Assembly: GCA_001784155.1 (NCBI GenBank)
Contig: MFPL01000009.1
Coordinates: forward strand, 1-42,288
From: Candidatus Levybacteria bacterium RIFCSPLOWO2_12_FULL_41_12
GTDB taxonomy: Bacteria > Patescibacteriota > Microgenomatia > Levybacterales > UBA12049
Length of the DNA stretch: 42,288 nucleotides
Direction: 5' to 3'
Shown here: piece by piece, positions 7,155 to 15,427 of the stretch
How the letters are laid out: every line of letters starts with the position of its first letter
How positions within the stretch are numbered: the first letter of the stretch is position 1
Made by a program: the position numbers and the translations under genes
Notes under the pieces: model-generated
Database searches by the model: none
Seen by the model: only the letters and a program-made list of their open reading frames with translations
Told to the model about the DNA's origin: nothing

Positions 7155-9379
7155 AGGAGATTAAGAAAGCATTTCCAATAAGGGGGATGCATTGTGCATC
7201 GTGTGTTAGGGTAACTGAACGGGCTTTGAAAAAAGTTCCGGGAGTTAGGGAGGCTGTGGTTAATTTGGCAACAGAGAAAGCTACTGTCACCTATGATCCC
7301 TTGTTATGTGAGCCCGAAAATTTAGCTGATGCTATCTCAAAAACTGGGTATGTAATGGAAACTCAAGTGATAAACGAAGATATTGAACAGGAAGAAAAGA
7401 GAAAAGAACTGAATATCTTAAAAGGAAGAGTAGTATTTAGTTTAACGGTAGGAGCATTAATTTTTTGGGCAAGTTTTCCGGGAATTATGGAAACAGCTCC
7501 TTCAATTCTCAGGAATTTTTACGTTCAGCTTCTTTTAGCTACTCCCGTACAGTTTTGGGCCGCACTACCATTTTATAAGGCCACAATCCCCGCTCTAAAA
7601 AATAGACTCGCCAATATGGATACTTTGGTTGCCCTAGGAACAACAGTTGCCTATGTTTATTCGGTATTTGTAACCTTTTTTCCAGACGTTGTAAGAAAGA
7701 CCGGCATGGAGCCTGTTCCCTATTTTGATGTAGGAGTTGTAGTAATAGCTCTAATACTCCTGGGTAGATATATAGAGGCTAGGGCGAAAGCGGGCACATC
7801 TCAGGCTATAAAAAAACTGATAGGACTTGCGGCTAAAACTGCCAGGGTAGTTAGGAATGGAAAAGAAACAGATGTTCCCATAGAGGAAGTTCGTATAGGA
7901 GATACTCTGCGAGTGAGGCCCGGTGAGAAAATACCGGTAGATGGGAAGATTATTTCCGGCGAATCATCCGTAGATGAGTCAATGGTAACAGGAGAAAGCA
8001 TCCCGGTTGACAAAGCCGTTGGAGACACAGTTATAGGAGCTACTATTAATAAGTCGGGAACATTTACCTATAAAGCAATGAAGGTAGGATCAGAAACTAT
8101 GCTCGCTCAAATTATAAAACTTGTGGAGGAAGCTCAGGGGAGCAAAGCCCCTATTCAAAGGTTGGCAGATTTAATCTCCTCTTATTTTGTTCCAATCGTT
8201 ATCATGCTTGCTTTTGCCACTTTTGCTGTTTGGTACATATTTGGCCCACAGCCTGCAACCCTATTTGCAATTTTAAATACCGTGGCTGTTTTAATTATTG
8301 CTTGTCCCTGTGCAATGGGACTAGCGACGCCTACGGCAATTATGGTAGGAACAGGAATTGGAGCAGAACATGGTATCCTCATTAAAGATGCAGAGAGCCT
8401 GGAGATTGCCCATAAAGTTGATACCGTAATCTTTGATAAAACCGGAACTCTTACAAAAGGAAAACCAGAAGTAACAAATGTGATAAGCTTGGAATCTAAG
8501 ACCTATCCCCGACAAATCGTTTTACAGCTTGCTGCTTCAGTTGAAAAAGTTTCAGAGCATTCTCTTGCGGAGGCAGTTGTGAAAAAAGGTGAAGCTGAAA
8601 AAATAAGGCTTGAAGAAGTTGTAAAATTTCAAGCAATTGCAGGGCACGGAGTCGAAGGAATAATTGGTAAAAAAAGAGTAATTTTTGGGAATAGACGATT
8701 AATTGAAAAAGAGAAAATTTCCTATATTGAAGCTTTAGAGCAAATAGAGCAACTGGAAAGCGAAGGGAAAACAGTTATGCTGCTTGGTATAGACGGAAAG
8801 TTAGCGGGGTTAATAGCTGTTGCAGATACCTTAAAAGATACGGCAAGTGAAGGAGTGAGGGCATTACAAGAACTAGGCATAGAAGTTGTGATGATTACAG
8901 GAGATAACAAGGCTACGGCTAACGCCATCGCGGGACAAGTCGGTATAAAGAGAATATTGGCAGAGGTTTTACCGGATCAAAAAGAGAGTGAAGTTAGAAA
9001 AATTCAAGCTGAAGGAAAAAGAGTTGCAATGGTAGGAGATGGAATTAATGATGCTCCCGCCCTTGCCGCCTCAGATGTTGGAATTGCCATGGGATCAGGT
9101 ACGGATGTGGCAATAGAAGCCGCAGATATAACACTTATAAATAAAGACTTAAGAACTGTTGTGCAGGCAATAAATCTGTCGAAAAAAACAATGAGAACAA
9201 TTAGGCTTAACTTATTCTGGGCATTCGGCTATAATATAGTTCTTATACCTGTTGCTATGGGAATTCTTTATCCATTCTTTGGGCTTCTATTAAGTCCGAT
9301 CCTTGCGTCTGTTGCTATGGCTTCCTCATCTATTTCTGTTGTTGGTAATTCCTTATTGCTAAGAAGGGTAAGGATATAA
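7151..9379 (+). CDS. copA: Copper-exporting P1B-type ATPase (CopA)
   Basis: The 742-residue ATPase exports Cu(I). Domain order is a metal-binding HMA domain with G-M-H-C15-A-S-C18, two helices of the MA/MB type, actuator motif T280-G-E-S, and transmembrane C385-P-C387. The phosphorylation loop D429-K-T-G-T-L-T, the nucleotide domain with S-E-H470, and the hinge G-D630-G-I-N-D follow. The final helices have Y-N and M-A-S-S-S, the pattern of the Cu(I) subgroup. The normally conserved SEHP motif reads SEHS (S471). The start overlaps the cupredoxin gene by ATGA. Together with the chaperone at 10410, this is the cytoplasmic export arm of the operon. Confidence 0.96.
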   Translation: MKEIKKAFPIRGMHCASCVRVTERALKKVPGVREAVVNLATEKATVTYDPLLCEPENLADAISKTGYVMETQVINEDIEQEEKRKELNILKGRVVFSLTVGALIFWASFPGIMETAPSILRNFYVQLLLATPVQFWAALPFYKATIPALKNRLANMDTLVALGTTVAYVYSVFVTFFPDVVRKTGMEPVPYFDVGVVVIALILLGRYIEARAKAGTSQAIKKLIGLAAKTARVVRNGKETDVPIEEVRIGDTLRVRPGEKIPVDGKIISGESSVDESMVTGESIPVDKAVGDTVIGATINKSGTFTYKAMKVGSETMLAQIIKLVEEAQGSKAPIQRLADLISSYFVPIVIMLAFATFAVWYIFGPQPATLFAILNTVAVLIIACPCAMGLATPTAIMVGTGIGAEHGILIKDAESLEIAHKVDTVIFDKTGTLTKGKPEVTNVISLESKTYPRQIVLQLAASVEKVSEHSLAEAVVKKGEAEKIRLEEVVKFQAIAGHGVEGIIGKKRVIFGNRRLIEKEKISYIEALEQIEQLESEGKTVMLLGIDGKLAGLIAVADTLKDTASEGVRALQELGIEVVMITGDNKATANAIAGQVGIKRILAEVLPDQKESEVRKIQAEGKRVAMVGDGINDAPALAASDVGIAMGSGTDVAIEAADITLINKDLRTVVQAINLSKKTMRTIRLNLFWAFGYNIVLIPVAMGILYPFFGLLLSPILASVAMASSSISVVGNSLLLRRVRI

Positions 9380-9381
9380 TT

Positions 9382-10413
9382 ATGGATCTTTGGGTAATTT
9401 TCATAACGGGGCTTACTGTTGGAGGGCTAACTTGTCTGGCAGTACAGGGAGGGCTTCTGGCATCTGTTATAGCAGCTAGAGAGGAGGAAGAGGTCGAGAA
9501 AGGCATAAATAATAGCAATCCTGTTTTTCCAACTGTATCTTTTTTAATAACCAAGCTCATTGCATACACGGTCCTGGGATTTATTCTGGGAGCTTTTGGC
9601 GGAGCAATTAGCATAAATCAAACAACGCAAATAGTTATGCAATTCGCAGCAGGCCTTTATATGATTGTGGTAGCGTTTAATCTTTTGGACATTCACCCAA
9701 TTTTTAGATACGCCATTATTCAGCCTCCCCGGTTTCTTACCAGAAGAATCAGATCTCAGTCTAAATCTAAAGATATGTATGCACCTGCCCTACTTGGGGC
9801 GATGACTATATTTATTCCTTGCGGGACAACAATAGCGATGGAAGCGTTAGCAATTAGCAGCGCGAGCCCCTTTTTAGGCGCCGCTATTATGGGAGCATTT
9901 GTATTGGGAACTATCCCGGTTTTTCTTGGGGTAGGTGTTATTACAAGCATCCTTGGAGATAACTTTAGGACAAGATTTTTAAGAATTGCTGCTATCGCGA
10001 TTTTTTATCTTGGTCTCACATCAATTAACGGATCTCTTGTAGCTGCAGGTTCCCCCGTTTCATCCAACTCTATAAAAGAGGGGACCCAAAGCGTTATCAG
10101 TATTTTTACTGTTAACTCCAGTAATCAAAATATGAATATAACTACCACTCAAAATCCTGAAATTTACGTGACTTCAGGTGGATATTCTCCTAATTATATC
10201 AGGGTTAAAAAAGGCCTACCCGTTGCGCTAAAATTAATAGGAAAAGACGCATACAGCTGTGCGTCTGCATTCAGAATTCCGTCTCTTGGTTTGTCTGCTA
10301 CGCTTGAGGGACCAAACGATATAAAAGTGGTTAAATTTACTCCACAAAAGTCAGGGCGGATTTCCTTTTCGTGCTCTATGGGAATGTATACCGGGGTAAT
10401 TGAAGTAATATGA
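9382..10413 (+). CDS. TauE/SafE-like membrane protein fused to a cupredoxin domain
   Basis: The 343-residue protein has an N-terminal half with about six membrane helices, of the UreH-like/TauE-SafE type seen near copper genes. It includes G-L-T-C18-L-A-V-Q-G-G and F-I-P-C147-G-T-T. A linker near residues 225-250 leads to a C-terminal cupredoxin domain with C at Y-S-C-A-S and the loop F-S-C331-S-M333-G-M335-Y-T-G. The His found after the Met pair in the neighbouring cupredoxin is Thr here. It lies two bases after CopA and overlaps the chaperone gene by four bases. The fusion suggests a channel or scaffold that hands copper to or takes it from the membrane; this is inference. Confidence 0.8.
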   Translation: MDLWVIFITGLTVGGLTCLAVQGGLLASVIAAREEEEVEKGINNSNPVFPTVSFLITKLIAYTVLGFILGAFGGAISINQTTQIVMQFAAGLYMIVVAFNLLDIHPIFRYAIIQPPRFLTRRIRSQSKSKDMYAPALLGAMTIFIPCGTTIAMEALAISSASPFLGAAIMGAFVLGTIPVFLGVGVITSILGDNFRTRFLRIAAIAIFYLGLTSINGSLVAAGSPVSSNSIKEGTQSVISIFTVNSSNQNMNITTTQNPEIYVTSGGYSPNYIRVKKGLPVALKLIGKDAYSCASAFRIPSLGLSATLEGPNDIKVVKFTPQKSGRISFSCSMGMYTGVIEVI

Positions 10414-10625
10414 AAAAAATTAAATTAGATATCGAAGGAATGCATTGTTCTAGCTGTGCAATGAATATAGATTTTGATCTGGAAGATATGGATGGCGTAA
10501 AAACAGCAAAAACCAGTTATGCCAAACAGCAGTGTGAAGTTGAGTTTGATGAAGGAAAAATAACTGCGGAAGACGTTTTAAAACAGGTTCAGAAAACAGG
10601 TTATAAAGCGGCTCCGGCACAATGA
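10410..10625 (+). CDS. CopZ-like copper chaperone (HMA domain)
   Basis: The 71-residue protein is a single heavy-metal-associated ferredoxin-like domain with the Cu(I)-binding motif G-M-H-C13-S-S-C16. It keeps the usual family length and the K-T-G-Y motif near the end. Such chaperones carry Cu(I) to the HMA domain of CopA. It overlaps the preceding gene by ATGA and is last in the operon. The convergent typA ends 24 bases later. No convincing terminator hairpin was found in the gap. Confidence 0.93.
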   Translation: MKKIKLDIEGMHCSSCAMNIDFDLEDMDGVKTAKTSYAKQQCEVEFDEGKITAEDVLKQVQKTGYKAAPAQ

Positions 10626-10649
10626 TTCATCACTGGGGATACGCAGGTT

Positions 10650-12461
10650 TTAGAGGCTGAGGCCCTGTGCCCTCTGTCTTCTGGCTTCAATTTCATCCAA
10701 AATTACTTTCCTTATCCGAACACTTTTTGGGGTTACTTCAACCAGCTCATCATCAGCGATGTATTCCAAAGCATCTTCTAAAGCCATTGTTTTTGGAGTC
10801 TTGAAATAGACTGAGACTCCTTCTCCCTTTGATCTGTGGTTTGTGAGCTGTTTTGTTTTGCAAGCATTTACTCGCATATCGTCATTTCTTGAACTCCGTC
10901 CTATAACCTGTCCTTTGTAGACTTTTATCTCAGGGCCTATGAAAAGCGTTCCTCTGTCCTGAATATTGGTTAAAGAGTAAGTATTGGTCACTCCTGTTTC
11001 ATGACTTATCAAAGACCCTTGCTCTCTTTGTATAGAAAAGCCCGGATCCTCGGCATATTCAAAAAATAGAGTATTCATGATTCCCAGTCCTTTTGTGTCT
11101 GTCACGAATTCGCTTCTGTAGCCAAAAAGATTTTTCGTTGAGATTATGAACTCCATATAGACGATTCCGTTTTCAGAGGCCATGTCTTTCATTTCAGCCC
11201 GTCTGCCACCCATTTTCTGTATAACTGCGCCGCTAAACTCAACTGGTGCCTCGAGATACACCTTTTCGTAAGGAGTCAATGTTTTACCGTCGATCGCTCT
11301 ATCTATTACCTGGGGACGGCCCACTTGGAATTCATACCCTTCCCGTCTCATGCGTTCAATCAGGATCGCCAAGTGAAGCTCTCCTCTGCCTGAGACAATC
11401 CACCCGCTGTCGTTATCTTCAACACGTAGTGCCATATCGGTCTCTAGCTCCTTATATAGCCTGTCACGAATTTGCCTAGACGTTTTATATTCCCCTTCTT
11501 TTCCTGCGAAAGGAGAACTATTTACCATAAAAGTTGCTCTTATTGTCGGCTCCTCAATCGCAATAAGCGGCAGCGCTTCGGGATTTAGGGAATCAGAGAT
11601 TGTTTCTCCAATCGTGGATTCAGGAATTCCTGCAATTGCTGCCAGATCCCCTGCCTTCACTTCGTCTACTTCTACCCTTTCAAGTCCAACGAAAGTCATA
11701 AGCGAGACTACTTTATGCCTTAGTATTTCCCCATCTCTTTTTATTTGGGAAACTTCCTGATTCTTCTTGATAGTGCCTTTATATATTCTGCCAATTGCTA
11801 TTCTTCCTTTATGGTTATCCGAAGAAAGAGTTGTTACTAAAAATTGAAGTGTCCCGCTGTTGTCTTTTTGTGGAGCGGGAATTTCTTTAAGAATCGTTTC
11901 AAAAATAGGAGTAATGTCAGTCATTTGGGACAAATCGTCACCTAGTCCTGCGACGCCTTGTTTTGCCGATGCATAAACTATCGGAAAATCTGCTGACTGG
12001 TCGTCTGCTCCGAGATCTAAGAATAAATCCAATGTTTTATCTAAGGCATGGTGAATACGCGCATCAGACTTATCTATCTTATTTACTACAACAATTATTT
12101 TTAGCTTCATTTCGAGAGCCTTTTTAAGCACAAAGCGGGTTTGAGGCATTGGACCCTCTTTCGCGTCAATTAAAAGAAGACAGCCGTCAGCCATTTTAAG
12201 GACTCTTTCCACTTCTCCGCCAAAGTCAGCGTGCCCCGGGGTGTCAATTATATTAATTTTTACGTCATTCCATACAACCGAGGCGTTTTTTGAAAAGATT
12301 GTAATTCCTCTTTCCTGCTCAAGCTCATTTGTGTCCATGATAAGGGAATCCGCGGTATCCTTGTGCATCTTTGTTTTTGATTGCTTTAAAAGCGCGTCAA
12401 CAAGAGTGGTTTTACCGTGATCAACGTGTGCGATTATAGCTACATTCCTTATATCGTTCAT
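10650..12461 (-). CDS. typA: Ribosome-associated GTPase TypA/BipA
   Basis: The 603-residue translational GTPase binds the ribosome and helps 50S assembly and stress adaptation. The G domain starts with N-V-A-I-I-A-H-V-D-H-G-K-T (G1, near residues 6-18). G2/switch I reads R-G-I-T-I, G3 D-T-P-G-H and G4 N-K-I-D. The EF-G-like domains and the TypA-specific C-terminus follow. The frame stays open 44 codons upstream. The ATG at 12461 is chosen because the family begins right there and a strong GGAGGG site lies about 10 bases before it. A terminator at 12569-12591 separates it from the upstream minus-strand gene. Confidence 0.96.
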   Translation of the reverse strand: MNDIRNVAIIAHVDHGKTTLVDALLKQSKTKMHKDTADSLIMDTNELEQERGITIFSKNASVVWNDVKINIIDTPGHADFGGEVERVLKMADGCLLLIDAKEGPMPQTRFVLKKALEMKLKIIVVVNKIDKSDARIHHALDKTLDLFLDLGADDQSADFPIVYASAKQGVAGLGDDLSQMTDITPIFETILKEIPAPQKDNSGTLQFLVTTLSSDNHKGRIAIGRIYKGTIKKNQEVSQIKRDGEILRHKVVSLMTFVGLERVEVDEVKAGDLAAIAGIPESTIGETISDSLNPEALPLIAIEEPTIRATFMVNSSPFAGKEGEYKTSRQIRDRLYKELETDMALRVEDNDSGWIVSGRGELHLAILIERMRREGYEFQVGRPQVIDRAIDGKTLTPYEKVYLEAPVEFSGAVIQKMGGRRAEMKDMASENGIVYMEFIISTKNLFGYRSEFVTDTKGLGIMNTLFFEYAEDPGFSIQREQGSLISHETGVTNTYSLTNIQDRGTLFIGPEIKVYKGQVIGRSSRNDDMRVNACKTKQLTNHRSKGEGVSVYFKTPKTMALEDALEYIADDELVEVTPKSVRIRKVILDEIEARRQRAQGLSL

Positions 12462-12568
12462 AATGATAAACCCTCCTTCATTTTCTTCTCGCCTGTTCCA
12501 TTCTATTCGAATACGGCTCGAAGAGCATTTATGGAGGGTCGTATGTATCTTAATCCGTAAGGTATACG

Positions 12569-12591
12569 AAAAAACCGCCCCCAAAGCGGCC
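12569..12591 (-). terminator. Rho-independent terminator after the gene at 12622
   Basis: On the minus strand the sequence forms a CCGC/GCGG stem, extended by two G-U pairs, with a T/G-rich loop. A run of six T follows. It lies 30 bases beyond the stop of the 180-residue membrane protein gene and before the typA leader. Confidence 0.65.
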
Positions 12592-12621
12592 ACAATTAGT
12601 ATAGCAGAGTTTTACCCAACT

Positions 12622-13164
12622 TTATAGTTTTTCGACCGTATCGGCGAGAAGAACAGCTCCTATTTCCCATTTCTCAAGCTGACTGTCGTCTAGTGCAAAC
12701 TCAGAACTATCCAAATCCACTCCCAAGGCTTTTTCTAGCTCGGATTTAGTCAAAATAGCCACCTTCCCTCTTATATGAACCGGTATAATTTCTCCCAGTC
12801 CTACTTCTTTCCCAGTGGTATTTGCAGGTAGTCTGAAGTCTTTTTTGTTAATAACGATTAACCTTGCCCCCCTGCCGCTATTAAAGACTCCGCCCTGTGT
12901 CTGTTTGAACAGAGAGAAAGACTTTTTAGTATTCCAGTCGTTGATCTCAGATTCGACCTCCATAGTCAAGCCTTCATATACGAGAGGATCGTTAACGATG
13001 TTCTCTACTGCTATATTTTTCTTAACGTCCAAGGTTTCCTCAACTGCGTTTTTAGGTTTTCCAGCAGGAGAGGAATCTCGCGCTCCTTTAAGAAGCGTAA
13101 AGATAACTAGAGTGACTGCGATTATTACTACAACAATGATCCCGAAAATGACTTTTGGTCCCAT
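12622..13164 (-). CDS. Membrane-anchored protein of unknown function
   Basis: I do not recognise this 180-residue protein. It has an N-terminal signal anchor (about 5-25), a short Ser/Pro/Lys linker, and a soluble domain from about 48. The pattern I-V-N-D-P-L-V-Y-E-G-x-x-x-x-V-E-S-E-I is strongly beta and recalls an OB-fold or small barrel domain. No Cys, nucleotide-binding or catalytic motif stands out. A good promoter (TTGCAT, 17 bases, TATAAT) lies nine bases before the ATG, supporting this start and a single-gene unit closed by the terminator at 12569-12591. Confidence 0.7.
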   Translation of the reverse strand: MGPKVIFGIIVVVIIAVTLVIFTLLKGARDSSPAGKPKNAVEETLDVKKNIAVENIVNDPLVYEGLTMEVESEINDWNTKKSFSLFKQTQGGVFNSGRGARLIVINKKDFRLPANTTGKEVGLGEIIPVHIRGKVAILTKSELEKALGVDLDSSEFALDDSQLEKWEIGAVLLADTVEKL

Positions 13165-13173
13165 AGTACGCGT

Positions 13174-13202
13174 ATTATAGGATATTGTTCACAAATATGC
13201 AA
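13174..13202 (-). promoter_or_regulatory. Promoter for the gene ending at 12622
   Basis: On the minus strand TTGCAT (13202-13197) and TATAAT (13179-13174) are separated by 17 bases. The -10 box ends nine bases before the ATG at 13164. The mRNA would have essentially no leader. Confidence 0.7.
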
Positions 13203-13250
13203 ATGCAATGCGGAGCGTCTTACGCCGTATCTTCTCTGTTTCAGTTTGCC

Positions 13251-13304
13251 GCCCTGCCTTTTATATTCCTTGCGAGGCGGGAAAAGCCAAATCCGATAAG
13301 ATTG
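13251..13304 (+). repeat. Imperfect direct repeat, left copy, flanking a two-gene cassette
   Basis: About 54 bases here align with 15364-15419 at roughly 70 percent identity by eye, in the same orientation. The best-kept part reads GCGAGGCGGGAAAAG here and GCAAGACGGGAAAAG in the other copy. The remaining bases of the 13165-13397 gap show nothing else recognisable. The pair encloses the genes at 13398-15365. Confidence 0.5.
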
Positions 13305-13397
13305 ATGCTTAGGGGTAGAATTGTTATCTTCTGGCTTTATTCTTTCTTAACCTTGCACCATTAATGATTTTCTAGTAATATAAGCTGCGAATTTATT

Positions 13398-14240
13398 ATG
13401 TCTCTTGAAAAACAAGGGTCAGTAGTTTTAAATAGAAGAATAATTCTGTCCCCTGATTTAATTCAGATACCTGCAGTTCAAGCGGCTGTAGATTTACATA
13501 AAGCATGTGCTCCAGATAACATTTTTCATCGCGTTGCAGGATCAACAGCTAAAATGTTGATTGCCGCAGAAATAAAAGGCACAGTAGAAGGATTAAGTCT
13601 TCCCCATGATGTCGACTCTATAGTTGATCAAGACGCAGAGACTTATCTTGAGATGGCTTTGGGAGAACTAGCCTATAAAAAGGTTATCAAAATACCTAGG
13701 CCTGGAGAACATGTTGTAGCAACAAATAATCGGCATTTGTATGTAAAAACAGGAGAAGATGGACAAAAAAAAGTGCTTGATTTAACTTTTGGCCGCGTAG
13801 ACAAAGATAATGGTATTGTTGATATTTCTCTCGCTCCTTATTTACCGCGTATTTTTGGAGATCGAAGGCCTACTTTATGTCATTTGGTTTTTAGCCAAAC
13901 AATGACTGAAGGAGTGGACTATGTAGTCGGGGATGATCCGCAAGACGTTGTTACCGCATTTAGCTTAGCTGCATTGATCTTTGGATTTGAGGTTCTAATG
14001 CCTCTTAGAGAAATAGGTGATCCCGTTGTCGCAAAAAGAAAAGCAAGTTTGATTTCTCTAAACGAGATGAGCACCGAAGAGACAATGCGCCAAAAAGAGA
14101 GAATTCTTCACGATAGTCCACCCGCAGGATTATACTTAAGAAAGAGTCATCGCTTACCATTAGCAACTGCCAGAAATCCGGGAGCTTTAGGTATTGCAAC
14201 AAACATTATTAAGTCGTTTCACAAGCACCGTCATGGGTAA
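13398..14240 (+). CDS. Possible nucleotidyltransferase-fold protein
   Basis: No clear family was recognised for this 280-residue protein. Residues 45-76 read like the core of the Pol-beta nucleotidyltransferase fold: A-G48-S49-T, then about 20 residues, then H-D71-V-D73-S-I-V. A third acidic position, G-I-V-D142-I-S, comes after a beta-rich stretch. That G-S/D-x-D/D pattern is the metal-binding triad of the superfamily, but the match is by eye. The C-terminal third is helical and basic. The gene shares its direction, and enclosure between direct repeats, with the polyprenyl synthase-like gene 18 bases downstream, while both neighbours point the other way. Confidence 0.5.
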   Translation: MSLEKQGSVVLNRRIILSPDLIQIPAVQAAVDLHKACAPDNIFHRVAGSTAKMLIAAEIKGTVEGLSLPHDVDSIVDQDAETYLEMALGELAYKKVIKIPRPGEHVVATNNRHLYVKTGEDGQKKVLDLTFGRVDKDNGIVDISLAPYLPRIFGDRRPTLCHLVFSQTMTEGVDYVVGDDPQDVVTAFSLAALIFGFEVLMPLREIGDPVVAKRKASLISLNEMSTEETMRQKERILHDSPPAGLYLRKSHRLPLATARNPGALGIATNIIKSFHKHRHG

Positions 14241-14245
14241 TTTGC

Positions 14246-14251
14246 TATAAT
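14246..14251 (+). promoter_or_regulatory. -10 box giving a leaderless start at 14259
   Basis: TATAAT lies seven bases before the ATG of the polyprenyl synthase-like gene, just after the stop of the preceding gene. The second gene could therefore have its own leaderless transcript. No convincing -35 box is seen. Confidence 0.5.
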
Positions 14252-14258
14252 CACTGCC

Positions 14259-15365
14259 ATGTTAACACCCGATACTTTGCGTCCATCGCCTGACGGTACC
14301 CCTTTTGAAATGAAGAGTTCTCGACCCCCAAGTTTTCTGAGATTATATTTAGAGAAAAGACCGGTTATTGAGCAAGAACTTGCACAGTTTATTACAGATA
14401 TTAGGCAAAGAGGCCTTCTTTCCAAGGATATTGTAGAAGCTGTTGATTATGGTGTAATGACACTTGGCGGGAAACGCGCTCGCCCAATGCTTGTTTATCT
14501 TGCCCATAATTTAGTAGGTGGAAATTTTCCGGAAATTGATCAAGCGGCAATAATCCCTGAATTACCGCACAAAGGATCGTTAATTCAAGATGATATCCTA
14601 GATCATGCAACACAACGAGAAGAAAAACCACCTACTTATAGGGCATTTGGTGAAGAAACCGCTCGGTTAGCCTATGAATTTCTTTACCAATCGCCAGCAC
14701 TGGTAATTAACAAGTTATCAATTGATGGAAGCATTAAACAGCGCTTATTAGATGAATACGCAGAATACGCTAGCCGCGCGCGCGAAGGGCAACAGATGGA
14801 ATTGGAATATACAGAAAAAGGCCGGCCTATGCTCGATTTTGTATATACGCGTATGGCAATGCTAAAATGTGCTGCATTTACTTACGCTGTCCGAGTTGGG
14901 GCAATTCTTGGTGGAGCAAACGAAGGGCAAATTGCGGCATTAACAAAGATTGCAGATAGATGTGGTGTTTGTTTTCAAATTCGAGATGATTCGAAAGGTA
15001 TTGAAAAAGGAAGTGAAGCCTCCGCGACAGATATCAGAGATGACATTAGCGAAGGGCACATGAATATTTTAAGTGGCCCAGTAATATATGTATTGGTAAA
15101 ATCTGGAAATCCTGAAGGCAGACGGTTACACGAAATTCTTAGTCTTCATACAACAGCCCCGGCATTGATTAACGAAGCGATTGGTATTATTAAAAAATGG
15201 ACATTTTTCGAATATGGAGGACAGCCCTCGAATCGTCTCGAATGGGCCATAGAGGGACTTACAGACGGATTGACAAAATTATTACGAGAATCTTTCCCGG
15301 AAGAAACTACAGCACGAAGACAAATGGAGGAACTGATTGGTTTCTGTAAAACAGGGAGCTTCTAG
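14259..15365 (+). CDS. Divergent polyprenyl synthetase family protein
   Basis: The 368-residue protein follows the all-helical isoprenyl diphosphate synthase fold. G70-G-K-R-A-R-P76 is the diphosphate-binding motif. The first aspartate-rich motif is Q-D111-D-I-L-D115, with R120 at the family position. The second is degenerate: Q240-I-R-D243-D244-S-K-G247, where the third Asp is Gly. The later Lys motif G-K-x-T appears as E-G-H-M-N. These changes could alter chain length, substrate or activity. Enzymes of this family condense isopentenyl diphosphate onto allylic primers. Whether this one is active is open. A TATAAT seven bases before the ATG supports the start. Confidence 0.8.
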   Translation: MLTPDTLRPSPDGTPFEMKSSRPPSFLRLYLEKRPVIEQELAQFITDIRQRGLLSKDIVEAVDYGVMTLGGKRARPMLVYLAHNLVGGNFPEIDQAAIIPELPHKGSLIQDDILDHATQREEKPPTYRAFGEETARLAYEFLYQSPALVINKLSIDGSIKQRLLDEYAEYASRAREGQQMELEYTEKGRPMLDFVYTRMAMLKCAAFTYAVRVGAILGGANEGQIAALTKIADRCGVCFQIRDDSKGIEKGSEASATDIRDDISEGHMNILSGPVIYVLVKSGNPEGRRLHEILSLHTTAPALINEAIGIIKKWTFFEYGGQPSNRLEWAIEGLTDGLTKLLRESFPEETTARRQMEELIGFCKTGSF

Positions 15366-15419
15366 CTCTGCCCTTCATATATCTCGCAAGACGGGAAAAG
15401 GCAAAGTCCGACCCAATCG
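15364..15419 (+). repeat. Imperfect direct repeat, right copy, flanking a two-gene cassette
   Basis: This is the partner of 13251-13304 in the same orientation, beginning at the stop of the polyprenyl synthase-like gene. Similarity is strongest over GCAAGACGGGAAAAGGCAAA. Such a pair could mark the ends of an inserted cassette, or be a dispersed genomic repeat. Confidence 0.5.
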
Positions 15420-15427
15420 CAAAATGA

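Noticed and set aside
10626-10680. Terminator for the copper operon in AGAGG...CCTCT
   Set aside because: The arms are short, the loop long and there is no T run; it lies within the typA C-terminal codons.
12462-12593. 44-codon N-terminal extension of TypA
   Set aside because: It has no family support and runs over the terminator region; the ATG at 12461 has a strong ribosome site and matches the family N-terminus.
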